From assembly GCA_965153455.1 (NCBI GenBank), contig OZ234493.1, positions 11,460,213 to 11,524,212 on the forward strand: DNA of 64,000 nt. The letters run 5' to 3'. The notes beneath the pieces are model-generated. The model searched no databases, had not been told where the DNA came from, and was given only the letters and a program-made list of their open reading frames with translations. A program made the position numbers and the translations under genes. Shown in pieces: positions 24,864 to 37,499 of the stretch (the stretch's first letter is position 1; each line of letters opens with the position of its first letter). Source of the DNA: Sphagnum compactum. Its lineage: Eukaryota > Bryophyta > Sphagnopsida > Sphagnales.

Positions 24864-27496
24864 TCAATTGCTGCCAAGAAGAGAGGCCAAACCAAGGCCA
24901 ATGGATTCCTTGCCATGTTTGTCAAATGGATCATCACCAATGTAGAGGTCAAACAGTGACCGACACAACAATGCACTTTGCAAATTACCAACCTCCTTTC
25001 CATCAACTGCAGAACCAGATCAACAGAAACAAACCCCATCAGAAATTTGAGCACATCTCACATCAGAGACAAGGTTCACATTTCAAACTGCTCTTTCCTG
25101 GCATTGCATATGCCAAATGGGTATAGCCATTACTTTTGGTCTGAAGAACATAGCCAGGGAGCCGAGTGAGGTCAATGGAAGTCCCTCGGGGAAGCTTTAT
25201 GTCATCCTTAAATGCACTGGTGAACCTGTGAAAACAACCCATGTCAAAACCTTTTCTGCCACACTTAGCACTGGAAATAATTACTCCATCAGTGAGAGGC
25301 TCACTAAGTGAAACCTTCCTGAAAACATTCAAAATAAAAATGATTTGTCAATGTTGTACTAAATGTCCACTATGAAACCCTCTAAATGAGCCCAATAAAC
25401 TGCTGTTCATGCTCTACCAAAGGTCACAGACCCAAGGCATGGATGTAAGGTTGAGACCAAAAGGCTTACAAGCAAAAATAGGAAAATGAAGACAGCAGAT
25501 CAGGCAGGCACACAGGGAGCTAGCTACCTTGAAAGCAGATCGCCATCTTCCCCATTGCTGAACTTTTTGATTCGACCACCTACTGACTCTTCAAAGGCAC
25601 TACGCATGCTGCCTATTTTAAGGTTCCCATACACAATGACCAAGCGGACTGTTAGTCCCACATCCTTTTCTATAACATCTTTATAGAAACCTGGATTCTT
25701 TTTCAGTTCATCAGAGGTCATGCTGCCATACTGGACACTCAGCTTGCCTCTCAAACTTTCAGGATCGGCATAAACTCCTGTCAGTCATCACAGTGCAAAC
25801 CATTGATGAGTACCAATCATCACTTGATTCCTGATGATAAATACAAAACTCAGGAGGCCATAATAGGTATTGGCAAAGGAGAAGAACACTTGCTCTGGCT
25901 ATCATAATCTTCCATTGATGGATGGATGTCCAAACTAGATCTATTCTTAAGAATTCTTGAGGACTTCTGTTTGAAAGCACCTTTCCATAATCACTGGGGT
26001 GTGACATTTGACCCTTTGCACAAGAATCCAACCCTAAAAAATAATATGAAAACAGTGGAGCAAATAAACAGGACAGAGCAAGATGTGCATATCAGCTGTG
26101 AAAGACATAAGAGGTAGAAAATTACCGAATGTGTAGACGGTAATTTTCTTCAATCCCAATATGCTCTTTGTTCGCAAACCTGTACCAGTAAGCAGCTGGC
26201 ATTTGTTCAAGACGCCTGGGAATGTCATCCCTGTCTTTGGCTCCACTACCTGACCACACCAAGCATTCTGTCTTTCAACAAACTTTGAATAAAAATAAAA
26301 CTCATGCCATAATCCACTTCTACCATGACCAGAATGCTTCTTAAGACAGCACCTCTCCATCAATCCTTACACAATAAATTCATCACTGCCCCCCTTGAAT
26401 GTGGAACTACTGAGAGAACGTGCTATCACTTCTCAACCCTGGAGCAAAAACAGAGATGCACAGAAATATTGAATACGATGCTACTTCCATGATCAAGCAG
26501 GAAAAGATGTGGCATTGCTGAGAGATTGTGACACTGCTCATGCCTGGAGCAAAAGTATGAGATGAAAAGAATGCACACAACATGATGATTACCATGCCAC
26601 TTCCGTGATCAAGCAGCAAGAAATGTGGCATTGCTGAGAGAATGCAACACTGCTCAATCCTAGAGCAAAAATAGGAGATGAAAAGAATGCACACAACATG
26701 ATGATTACCATGCCACTTCCATGATGAAACAAGAGATGTGGTATTGCTGAGAGAATGTGAGAGATTGTATGAGAATGCGACACTGCTCAATCCCAGAGCG
26801 AAACTATGAGATGAAAAGAATGCACACAACATGATAATTATCATGCCACTTCCATGATGAAGCAAGAGATGTGGCATTGCTGAGAGAATGAGACACTGCT
26901 CAATCCTGGAGCAAAACTATGAGATGAAAAGAGTGCACACAATATGATGATGATCATGTGCTGCTTCCATGATCAAGCAAGAGATTGACATTGCTGAGGA
27001 TATGAAACATTGCTCAATCCTGGAGCAAAACTATGAGATGGAAAGAATGCACACAATATGATAATGATCACCATGCCGCTTCCATGATCAAGAAAGAGAT
27101 GTGCAATTGCTGAGAGAATGTGACAGTGCTCAAACCCTGAAGCCAAACTGGGTGATGAGATTCCAGAGCCTGAGAGAATCAAAGACCCACCTCCTCCTCG
27201 ACCTGGCCGAGTCCAGCATTCAGCGAGAGCGCTGCAAAAGAAGAAGAAGAAGACGAATTCTTCAACCAGGAAAAAGCCAACTCGCTTCCACCCATCAGTG
27301 TTTGCGAGATGGTCTGCTCCAATGCTGCCCTCTGCGCGGCGAGATGCGGAGTGCACAGAGTTAGACCTGCTACCGTAGCAGCAGCAGTCCCCACACCCAC
27401 AATCGCTTTCCATCGCTGGCTTACGCGAGTCCAGTTGCTCCCGGCGGGAAATTGCCCCCATCCAGACAACCCTGACGGCGTCGGAACCCCAGACAT
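24864..27496 (-). CDS. FAP1: Chalcone isomerase-fold fatty-acid-binding protein (FAP1-like), 5 exons
   Basis: Exons 27496-27191, 26249-26126, 25777-25528, 25225-25134 and 25006-24864 (stop TGA 24866-24864) sum to 915 nt, giving 304 codons plus stop. All four GT-AG junctions are in phase. Residues 1-102 are a Ser/Ala-rich leader with a hydrophobic stretch, plausibly a plastid transit region. The CHI fold follows, starting VVEPKTGMTFPGVLNK. Next are TGTGLRTKSILGLKKITVYT with FGVYADPESL, DVIEKDVGLTVRLVIVYG, SMRSAFEESVGGRIKKF, SAFKDDIKLPRGTSIDL and LLCRSLFDLYIGDDPFD. The Arg of GLR and the Tyr of VYTFG sit where plant FAPs hold a fatty-acid carboxylate. FAPs act in the chloroplast stroma in fatty-acid metabolism and are related to, but distinct from, chalcone isomerase. 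Intron 1 holds a minisatellite. True CHI or CHIL assignment is less likely given the DLYIGDDPFD tail. Confidence 0.9.
26425..27140. repeat. Intronic minisatellite, ~115-bp unit, about seven copies
   Basis: Anchors such as CACTGCTCAATCCTGGAGC recur near 26430, 26532, 26647, 26780, 26893, 27008 and 27124, followed by ATGAGATGAAAAGAATGCAC and ATGCCACTTCCATGATCAAG. Unit length varies from 102 to 134 bases. The array lies within intron 1 of the FAP1-like gene and makes long but meaningless repeated frames on minus. Confidence 0.9.
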
Positions 27497-27895
27497 GGCT
27501 CTCGAAAATTTGTATTCTCCCGTTTGTCTGTGACTAAAAGTCTGACTGTCTCTCTGTGTCTACAACTTTGCTAAGAACTCTGGTCTCATCTCCCGTCTCT
27601 CATCTCTCTTGTGTGTGTGTCTCTCTCTCCGTATCTCTCTTTGTCTTTCTTGTGTGTCTGCAACTCTTGTCGTGTACTGACACATGGTACACTTCGGACA
27701 CAAGTATCATCGAGAGCGTGCATGCATTAGGTGGTTCCTAACGCGTCTGATCGACATCGAAAGTTCCCTGCTCTCGATTCCGACTGTCGTCCTTGAATTC
27801 AAACACCTTCGCATGAAGCGCAGCGGATTTCCAGAGATGTCCGATGGATGATGTTAGCCGGGGAATTTTAGGTTTAAACGGAACAAGGTGCCTTG

Positions 27896-28185
27896 GAGCA
27901 TCTCCACCGCACGCCTGCAAACACCCCTTTCCATTAAATCTTGCAGCAGGATAGCCTGTATTGATGGCGATTTTGCAGTGGTCATTTTAAGCCCATCAAA
28001 ATCCTTTTTTCTAGTACGGATTTGGACAGTGACTATTACTCGTCCAGATGTAAAGACATAAATGGTCTTTGAGTGTTTAAAGGGACTTTTATTATGACAT
28101 TTGTAGGTGGGGACAGTGATCATTAAACACTATTCTATTTTAACATGAAGGAGTTGTTTACAATTGTTTCGCTGTGGAGATGCTC
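27896..28185. mobile_element. Tourist/PIF-Harbinger-like MITE, ~290 bp
   Basis: The left end GAGCATCTCCACCGC matches the reverse complement of the right end, GAGCATCTCCACAGC. Similarity continues inward (TGCAAACACCCCTT against TGTAAACAACTCCTT) for about 45 bases. The flanking trinucleotides are TTG (27893-27895) and TTA (28186-28188), close to the TTA duplication expected of PIF/Harbinger elements. It lies about 400 bases upstream of the FAP1-like start codon. Confidence 0.72.
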
Positions 28186-28188
28186 TTA

Positions 28189-29228
28189 GAGAATCCCTAG
28201 CAGTGCTCACTATGTTGTTGCCCTGCAAAAATAATTTCACATCCAAGTTCCAGTGACAATGATTCGTCCAAGCTGGTTTAGGTATTTGTTGGCCTTGCCT
28301 ACTACCAAGGCAAGGATATTGTGGTTAGATTCATTATAGAGTATGGTAGCTTAAGGGATTTTTATAGGCCCCTAGGTAATAATAATAATAGGTCTATTTT
28401 TTATAGGAGGATTTTTGAAAGATGATATATATTTTGGCTTGTCTTGAAACTTGAGATTATTAGTTATAGAGTTATAATATCGTGAAGGATTTGGGTTTCT
28501 TTTAGAGGATTTTTGGAAGATTATATTTTTGCATGGTGAAATATATTTGAGTTTCCATAATTCTTCTTCTTTTGCCTTAAGATACTTTTTAATGTAAATG
28601 GCAAGGCTACAGTGTGACACACCCCTTGTTGAAGTTGGTTTAAGTATGACAACTTTAGGTCCACAAGAAGGCTTTGTTGTTGTCATAGGTTGCACAATTC
28701 CAAATTGGAATTTGTTTAGTCCATTCCAAAGTAAAAAGACATGAAAAAGACAGTTTTTAGATTTTTGTGTTTGTTTTAAAGTTTTTGTTTTCAACACTAT
28801 ATTCACAAGAAGATTTTGAATATTTTTTCCATCCATTTGCATTTTATTTATTTAAAATTAAATTTGGATTCAATTCAATTAAATCTTAATCCAACTGTTA
28901 ATTTCAATTAAGTTGAATTGGAAAATTTTAATTTCATTCAATATATTTGAATTCTACTCAATTCAAGTTGCATTGTAATGTTGTTCACGTCTCAATTTCA
29001 TGTGAATTAATGTTTCTCATTTTAAGAACATTCAAAGAAAAACTCTTCACGAAGATATTTGTCCTTTCCTTATTTTTTCAATATTTTTAATCTTGGTGCA
29101 AATAAGGAAGATTTATTGCATGTTTCACATTGTATCATATCATCATTACCTTTTAGTTGAAATTCATTCATGTAAAAGTTATTCAGCATGTCATGTCATT
29201 AACATATGAACATGTGTTGTTTGATTAG
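28189..29228. other. Intergenic; one unassigned minus-strand frame
   Basis: A 156-codon minus frame (28842-28372) contains TTTKPSCGPKVVILKPTSTR but no family I recognise. Its lysine- and asparagine-rich second half looks like chance AT-rich sequence. It may be transposon debris. Confidence 0.35.
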
Positions 29229-29540
29229 GCTTCATATGAATATGTTGACATTGTTCAAGAGATTGTCAACAAAGGAATAAACGTCAATGCAAAAGGTGAG
29301 AATGGAAATATGTTTTTGACATATAGCATGTGGAAACAACCATGATGGAATCATTTCGATAAATTTGGTACTCAATCTCCTCTTTACTTTTTAAAATAAA
29401 ATAAAATATAAATTGAATACATTTATGTGATTTCTTACAATTATGTAAATATTATGTGAGAATTATATTCACAAAGGGCAAGAGGGAGCAAATGTCAAAG
29501 CACATTATGAGTGTGATAATGATCCAATGAAAATGTGTTT
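29229..29540 (+). pseudogene. Ankyrin-repeat fragment, frameshifted
   Basis: Plus-strand reading gives EYVDIVQEIVNKGINVNAKG (29238-29297), the helix-turn and beta-hairpin part of an ankyrin repeat. After a frame change, HIACGNNHDGIISI (29323-29364) looks like the start of the next repeat. EGANVKAHYECDND (29484-29525) follows after an AT-rich gap. Intact ankyrin proteins would carry these in one frame at 33-residue spacing. Here they are split by frameshifts and stops, so this is a remnant. Confidence 0.55.
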
Positions 29541-30226
29541 CAAACACAAAACAAAAATGAAGGTTGACAATAGAATTAAAAATATTAAAAATGTGTCAAA
29601 TTATGTATTTATCACATAGAGTGTGATTTTTTATGAAACATTTATAGTCAAGAGTTTTTTATGTTTGAGTATGCACATTTTTTTTTTCCTTTCATTGTGA
29701 TTTGCACTGATATAAATGTGTTACACAACAAATGATGTTCATTATGTGTGCATTATGTGAAAAGAAATGATTGAAAGAATTAGTGGACCAAAAAATGAAA
29801 GATGTATTACCCTCCTTAATGTTTTTCTTACATATTTTCTTTTTTGGCTAACAACTTATTTTGATAAGTGTTTTGATAATTTGATTAAGTTTTATACATC
29901 ATATCGTTATTTTCTAACACAAGCCATATGGTATACATCTTTCAAGAATGAGGAAAAAAATTGAAAGATTTAAAACTTACATATTTGTCAAATTACTTAA
30001 CAAAGATAAAACAAATTCAAGATGTAGTAATACAAAAAAAATTGTTCAAATAATGGTTAAAGAGGCATATTTGTGAATAATGTTAGTATTGAAATCCACA
30101 TTTGACATTTTGTTGACTTGTAAAATCAATATTTAGCAAAATTGAACAAGGATGTATGGGTGTTTCCAAAACATTAAACATGCAAAATGTCATTTGATCA
30201 TTGTTACAAAATGATGTACATAATAT

Positions 30227-30250
30227 GAATAAATGAATAAATGAATAAAT
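30227..30250. repeat. Short (GAATAAAT)n microsatellite
   Basis: Three exact 8-bp units lie in AT-rich intergenic DNA. Confidence 0.8.
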
Positions 30251-31476
30251 GTAATTTTGTGCATGTCTTGTGACAAAAATAATGTGTTATTAACAATCTA
30301 TTGGGATAATGACATGTTTGACAATCAAAATTTTCCTATCACAAATATATAATAAAACCTTTGCATGAGTATTCTATTGAATAAAAGTGATTTTTTAATG
30401 TATTCATGATTGATTAAGTTTGTTGTTGCAACCCTAACATTGGGTTCACGATTAAGAGTGAAGTCCAAGGGCCCATGAGGGTGAGAATGTGTTTTAGGTG
30501 TGAAACACACTTTCACAAATAAGGGAGAGTGCAAGGGATGAAGCTCAATGACTCTCAAATGCAACTCCTACTTTGGGGGTTGCATTCGTGTGGGAGTTGT
30601 GAATGTTTAGAGCCTTGATTGGAAGGGCAAGCAAGCACCAAATTGGGCCCCTAGGACACATTAGAAAGGTCTTGAAGCGTAGATGCTTCAAATGCCCTTG
30701 CATTGTTCATTTAAACTTGATTTGCATGAGTTATGATCAAAAGAAGAGGTGAGAATCAAATTGGGAATTTGACTCCCGACCACAAATCCTTTGAAAGCAA
30801 GGGTCAAATGAGGTCCAATTGGAGCGTGCTATACATCATTAGAAAGATATTTTCAAGGGTTATAAAATATTGTGTTCGAGCTATCGAAAAAAAACTTGAT
30901 TTTAGAAAGATATTAGATTCAAAGTTTTGGGACAACAAAAGTCTTAGTTTTGGGACTCCCACTTGGGAGTCCCGGGAAAAAGTGACATTTGGATGTAGTC
31001 TCGCGGAAAGGCACAAATTACATTATAGGGAAGGGAGTGGTGCCTCCTCCCAAAGGTTGTGAGCTGTGTGAAGCTTGTGCTTGAGGTTGTCCCTACTAAG
31101 TTCGTCGCATCACTTCCATTTGACTTGCACTAATTGCCTTTTTTTCTTAGTTGTGCAAGTTGATATAATTTTCATTTCTTGCTTATGAATTCGTCCTAGT
31201 CCCATTTCAGAGTTCCAGCACGCCCTCCTACCCCCGAAGTGCCGAGTTAAGGAACGTGCCCTAGCTCTATTCTTCTTTCACTGTTTCGTTCTAGGACCCA
31301 CCTTTGGGTCCCTTGAAGAGTTTGGGGGGGCTTCATTTTGTGATATTTTCATTAGTTTTTAAAACATCATTAATTATATGGATAAATGACCAACATTGTC
31401 CTTATTACAAATGTTATTGTTTGATGATAAATCCTAATAAATTCATAATATAAAAATTATTGATTTTTTATAATAT

Positions 31477-31630
31477 CACTACTACAAAATGTGGGTGCAA
31501 TTCACTAGTCCCCGTTCACTAGACCAATGAATTGACTGCTTCTTCACTGGTCCCCATTCACTATAACCAGTGAATTCACTCAAAATCTAGTGAAATCACT
31601 TGGCATACAGGGACACCTTTTGTTGTAGTG
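31477..31630. mobile_element. CACTA-type MITE, 154 bp, intact ends
   Basis: The left end CACTACTACAAAATGTGGG and the reverse complement of the right end, CACTACAACAAAAGGTGTCC, form a terminal inverted repeat starting CACTAC. TAT is present on both sides (31474-31476 and 31631-31633) as the 3-bp target duplication typical of CACTA elements. Internally, words such as TTCACTGGTCCCCATTCAC and AAATCTAGTGAAA resemble the 3' end of the larger element at 34576-37285. This suggests it is a deletion derivative of that family. Confidence 0.88.
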
Positions 31631-34435
31631 TATGAATTTAAAATATCCTTGTAACTTATGAAAATCTTTAAAAATATTGTGTGTTTTATATTGCATGAAT
31701 ATATCGGGGTTATAATTTTCTTTCAATGTGTGTCATTAATTGAATTAAATGCATGGGAAAATCAATGACTTGTTAACAGAGAAGTTTTACAAAAAGGAAA
31801 AAAAAATGATTAAGTTTACTCACAAATTGGGTGCAAAATGAAACAGGCAACACTTTAAAAACCATGATATTAAACTCTAGTTTATATTGAAAATAAAATT
31901 ATAAATAAACCAATATGAGAGTTCCATTATAATTATAATTAAGAAATAAAGTATAATTCATAAATGATTTCTTGCGTCAACTTTGGTTAATTTTAATATT
32001 AGTGAAAACTTGACCCATTTATCCCAAAAAATTTGAACTTTTAAATCATTATGATTGTTGTTAGGCCAAGGTTTTGAAAGGACATCCCAAAATAAGATGT
32101 TGATTTAACAACATTTCCAAATCAAACCATCCCTATTTAAAATTCAAATTGGTGTGATGTTTTAGTTCAAGAATGACCTAAGTTTTTTCAACAACAAAAA
32201 GACACCCAAAGAACACCAAAGATGACCAAAAAGGGGAACAACAAAAAGATGGGAATGTTGACAAAGAATGATAAAATAACAACAAACAATGACATGGTGT
32301 TGGAAAGGCACATTGAAACATTAGGGGCACTAGGTTCCATACATGATTTTTTTCCTTTTTAGGCAATAAGGGGCACCAAGATGTTAAGGGTTGAGGGCAT
32401 TGGATACAATGTTGGAGGGCACCAAAAATACGTAGAAAATGTTGTGGGCATTAGGGACAAATATATTATATATGTTATACATATATATTTCAAACCAAGG
32501 GTCATTGGGAAACATGGTAGGAAGGGCATTGAGGCATGTTGGAAAGGCCCAAAAAAATATATTTTGAAACAATGAGGGTGCCAAAAAGGACATCATGGAT
32601 GTTAGAATATTAATGTTTTTGTGAGTGAAAATTGTATATCATATTCTAGAATTAATGGAAATGAAAATGATTCCATGGACAATTTATATGATCATGATTA
32701 CCAATCTTTAGTAACCAATTATTTTAAAATAAAATATAAATATATTAATATTTGGGTGCAATCACAATCCAATGAACCAGAATGGGTGTTAGACCACAAA
32801 GAAAAATAGTCAGAATAGGATAAATATTTATGTTTTGCCATTTAAAGCCATGGCAATCATGACAAGTTATTGTTTTTTCATTCATACGAATGTCAAGGAC
32901 TTCAAACCAAAAATCCATTTGATGAAATTTTAGGTTTAAGTTTTAATTTAGGACCTTTGAAAATGAACAGCAATGTGTTGGATAGTAGTCAATTTTGCAA
33001 AGGACTATAAAAAAGACTCATATAATAAAACACATTTGATGGGGAAAAAAAAAAAGGATAAATACCTATTAACCACATTAAAAAAACATTCATACCATAA
33101 GATATGTGGAATTGTAGAAGTTTAAAAATTCAAAGAACTTTCCAAAATTGATCCACAATTTTAAAACTTCAAAAGTTTTTTACCACACATAATGTACATG
33201 ATGTGTTTAAAAAAGTTGTAGTTTACTATACAAGAAAACATATAAATGTAGAAAAATAAAAATTGGTTATGATTTGAAATTATTATCATTTTTAAAAACG
33301 AAACACTAAATTTACAAGGAATTAGGACACTTTTAAAAATTCATATTTATTCAAAAATGATGAAGAAAAAACGTGTCATGTACTTGGACAACTATAAGTA
33401 TTTATTATAACAAGTTGCAAAAAAATTATTCTAAAATACATTCATATGAAAAAGTTTTTTTTGGGAAAAAAGGACATATGCAATCCTTTTTAATAGTAAT
33501 CCTATTGGCTCATTGTATCCTGTTTGCACCCATTTGACCTTATGTTATTTGTCAGCACTTGTAATGTGAAGTAGTGCAAAGCCCAAGTTTAGTTATTTAC
33601 TTTAAGGTAACCCCAACAACAAAATTGAAACTAGGATTGCAAATGAGTGAAAGACTATTAATAACAAACCACTTGGACCAATTATTACCAATTAGAAATA
33701 GGGAGCAATAGTTAGATAACATTAGTTACATTCTTTTTTGATAGATACATGCACAATTTTGTTGCACCTTTTGCCAAATTTAACAAATTGTGTAAAAATG
33801 TAGGAATAAAACCATTTTCCTGAGCTGATTTGACATTGGCATATTCCAATTTTTCTTCATCTAATTTCATTATTCATGGTCACATATTGAACACTATTGG
33901 GGATGTTCTTAATCACAAATATATTTTGTGTTTAATGTTGTTATATTGTTTGGTTTGTTGTGCAACTAAATTTGATGTGACACATTTTTGTCTCTTTGAT
34001 TTTGTGGCATGTAAGGCTTCAAGGAATGGGCATTCTTAAAATAAGGGCTTGTTGCCTGAAGTGAAAGCTTGCCTTCATATGTTTTGGGCCATTAGGAATG
34101 ATTCATAAATGCCTTATGGGGTGTAAAGCCTGACATGGTGGAATGGGCCTTATTTGCATATGGAAATTACGTTTGAAGGAGGGAAATTACAATAGGTAAT
34201 TTATTTATGTGCGTGCATAAGAACCCACCATGCAAGGGTTTACACATTACAACATGTATGCACATAGAGATACCTTGTGTGATTTAAGGTAGTTGTCATT
34301 GACACTGGCAAATTTCTAGGAGGATTTTGTCTTTTTCAATTTTTTATCCATGAGAGGTGAAAGAGTTTGGATCATCATTTGCCAATTGTTTATGTAAGGT
34401 AATGGTTGGTATTCCCCACCCTAGGTGGAACCTTT
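31631..34435. other. AT-rich intergenic, no gene recognised
   Basis: Low-complexity DNA. Near 32370-32600 a loose repetition of GGGCACC/GGGCATT phrases makes short open frames without family resemblance. Confidence 0.45.
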
Positions 34436-35269
34436 CACTACAAGAAATCATGGTTTTTTGACTGGGAATTTTGGTTAAAAAAATCCCCCATATGATTTTT
34501 TTGCCTTCATGTCCAATTTGACAAAAATGCCAATTTAGACAAGTCGATTTGGACCTGAGCATTTTGACTAAATCTCACTACTACCAAAGTGAGGTGTAAT
34601 TTACTAGCTTAAATCACCATAGGACCTTAAAAGTGAAATAACTTCATTGCATTTTACTGATTTCACCTAGTGAAAGTTATTTCATTATAATATCACTATG
34701 TAGACATCATGTTTCATTTCTAGTTAACATAATTCACTATTACAATTTAATATAGCAAATAGGTTTATTTCTATATTTTTTAAAATATTCTATCTATGTT
34801 ACTTTATGATATATCCTATATTATTTGAAGCTACTTTAGTTATTCTAACTTATATTTTATGTTATTATAGGCTATTATAAATTATTGTACCCTAAATTAT
34901 TATATGTTATTTTACCTTAAAGTATTTTAACTAGTTTATTATAAGCTTTTAAATTATTAAAATTAAATTATTCAACTAATTTTAGGCGATACCTTAGGTT
35001 ATTTTATTTAAAATTAATATATGTTATTTCATGTTATACTTTAAATTATTCAAGGTCATTCTACTTAATGTTATTATAAATTATTTTATCTTAAGCATAA
35101 TAACTTTAAAATAATAACAAAATATAATGACCTAAAGGAAAAATAACTTAGAATATAAAATAATAACCTACGAAAAATAATTTTAAATACCTTACAATGT
35201 AATAACTACCAATAGCCTATGATATTATAACATAAAATATCAAACAATAATTTATAATACAATAATCAC

Positions 35270-35990
35270 CAATGGTTGTAATATAAGATATAATAACCAA
35301 CAGTAACTTATAATACAATAACCATTAATAACCATTAATAAAATAACCATCAATAACCACCAATAAAATAACCACCAATGGCTTACAACAAAATAGGCAC
35401 CAATAGCCATTAATAGAATAACCACCAATAGCCATTAATAGAATAACCACCAATAGCCATTAATAAAATAACCACCAATAGCCATTAATAGATTAATCAC
35501 GAATATCCATTAATAGATTAATCACAAATAGCCATTAATAGAATAACCACTAATAGCCATTAATACATTAATCACGAATATCCATTAATAGATTAATCAC
35601 GAATAACCATTAATAGATTAATCACGAATATCCATTAATAGAATAACCACAATAGCCATTAATACATTAATCACGAATAACCATTAATATAATAACCACT
35701 AATAGCCATTAATAAAATAGCCACCAGTAGCCATTAATAAAATAGCCACCAGTAGCCATTAATAAAATAGCCACCAGTAACCATTCATATAATAGCCACC
35801 AATAGAATAACCACGAATAGCCCCCAATAGAATAACTACTAATGGCCATTAATAGAATAACCACCAATAACTATTAATAGAATAACCACTAAAAAACATT
35901 AACAACCACAAATAGAGTAGGTACCAATAACCATTAATAACCACCAATAGCACTAATAAAAGAACAACCAATAGCCATATATTATAATTG
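35270..35990. repeat. AT-rich minisatellite, ~23-25 bp unit
   Basis: Imperfect units of the form AATAACCACCAATAGCCATT follow one another for about 700 bases. Variants include ATTAATCACGAATATCCATT. Looser AAAATAGC/AATAACC repeats continue to about 36480. The array forms the body of the nested CACTA element. Confidence 0.9.
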
Positions 35991-36785
35991 CTTAGGATTG
36001 CCAAAAATAATCTAAGGTGAAATAATTTATAATAAACGAAAATAGCTTAAGGTGAAATAATTTTCAATAGCCAAAAGTAACTTATAATAGCTACAAGTAG
36101 TCTAAATTGAAATAATTTACAATAGCCAAAAATAACATAAAATAGACAAAAAAACTTACAATAACTGAAAATAGCATAAGGTGAAATAAATTAAAATAAC
36201 CAAAAATAATTTATAATAACTGCAAGTAGTCTAAATTGAAATAATCTACAATAGCAAAAAATAACATAAAATAGACAAAAAAAACTTACAATAGCTGAAA
36301 ATAGCCTAAGGTGAAATAAGTTAAAATAACTAAAAATAATTTAAAATAACCAAAAGTAGCCTAGGGTGAAATAGTCAAAAATAACCAAAAGTAATTTAAA
36401 ATAGCCATAAATAGCCGTAAATAATGTAGGGTGAAATAATTTAAATTAATGAAAAATAGTCATATAATAATTAAAAGTAGTTTAACATAGGTAGTATTAT
36501 TATATTAACAAAAAGAAATCCATTTACTAAAAAGAAAAATTTCAAAAGAATGGTCATTGAAATGTTATGGAATAATGATATTCAACTTTTTTTTTGTTCA
36601 AATGATTTTAAACTTTCAAAAGGAATAAATTTAATTATGTACATTATTGAATATTTAAAAAAGTAAACTTGAATCATTTCATTTGAACAAAATCTCAATA
36701 AGATATGAATTTTCAAAGTTTATGTATTTGTAATGTTTAAAATGAAGTATTTGATAAATAGAATGTAATGTAACATATTATCATA

Positions 36786-36857
36786 GCAAGTGGGATGGTT
36801 TGATGGTAAAGGTGTTTGTCCCCATTCCAAAGGTCAAGGGATCAAACCTCATGGGTG
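36786..36857 (+). repeat. tRNA-like (SINE-type) segment
   Basis: TGGTTTGATGGTAAAGG resembles a Pol III A box (D-arm), and GGTCAAGGGATCAAACCTC about 40 bases later resembles a B box/T-arm. Overall length fits a tRNA head. No complete cloverleaf or 3' tail was identified. Confidence 0.4.
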
Positions 36858-37499
36858 GTGTTGTGTGTGGTCAAAAATGGTATGTTGACCGAATATTCTC
36901 CTATCGAATTCTTAGATTAAATGCCTAGGTTGATTACGTGGCCTACCTACCTAGGCTAGGTTTTTAACCTAGCGTAGGTAATGACACGTGTCAATAAATA
37001 ATAGGCTTTAAAAATCATGAAATTATCAATAGTATTATATATTAAATAATTAAAATTTAATTAATTTCCATACTGGCTAGTTAATTAACTAGGAAGTGAA
37101 TGGTTTGGTAAATTTGTATTTGAAAATAACCTTGTTTCATTAGGTACTAGTGAAACAAGTCATTGTCCGTAGCAACTGGTCCCCGTTCACTATGGGGTCA
37201 AACAATTTCACTAGGTGAAATTGTCCAAATTCACCCAAAAATCTAGTGAAACCCAGAGTGAACTAGGACGCATTTCCTAGTAGTGTCTATTGGGTTGGTT
37301 TTTTTGACCAAGTTTTTTTGATTGAACCATTGCAATAATAGTATAATTTGGGCAATGACCTAAAAACTATATTATTTAAATAATTTAATCTAAAATTAAT
37401 ATGAAAATATTAATTACTTAATTACCCTACCTACCTTACTTAGCTACTTAATTAATAAATTATTAATTAATGCCAAAAATTAATTAATTAATTAAGTTA

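Larger units (their letters stand above)
34576..37285. mobile_element. Non-autonomous CACTA element, 2.7 kb (nested)
   Basis: The left end CACTACTACCAAAGTGAGG and the reverse complement of the right end, CACTACTAGGAAATGCGTCC, share CACTACTA..AAA. TCT is duplicated on both sides (34573-34575 and 37286-37288). The interior holds an AT-rich minisatellite and a tRNA-like stretch but no transposase. The sequence TCACTAG/CTAGTGAAA recurs near both ends. It must have jumped into the outer element after that element was in place. Confidence 0.87.

Noticed and set aside
26407-26877. 156-codon minus frame with internally repeated peptide
   Set aside because: It is the translation of the intronic minisatellite of the FAP1-like gene, not a repeat protein.
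35270-36480. Considered as a CRISPR-like array because of regular short repeats
   Set aside because: Plant nuclear context, imperfect contiguous AT-rich units and no unique spacers; it is a minisatellite.
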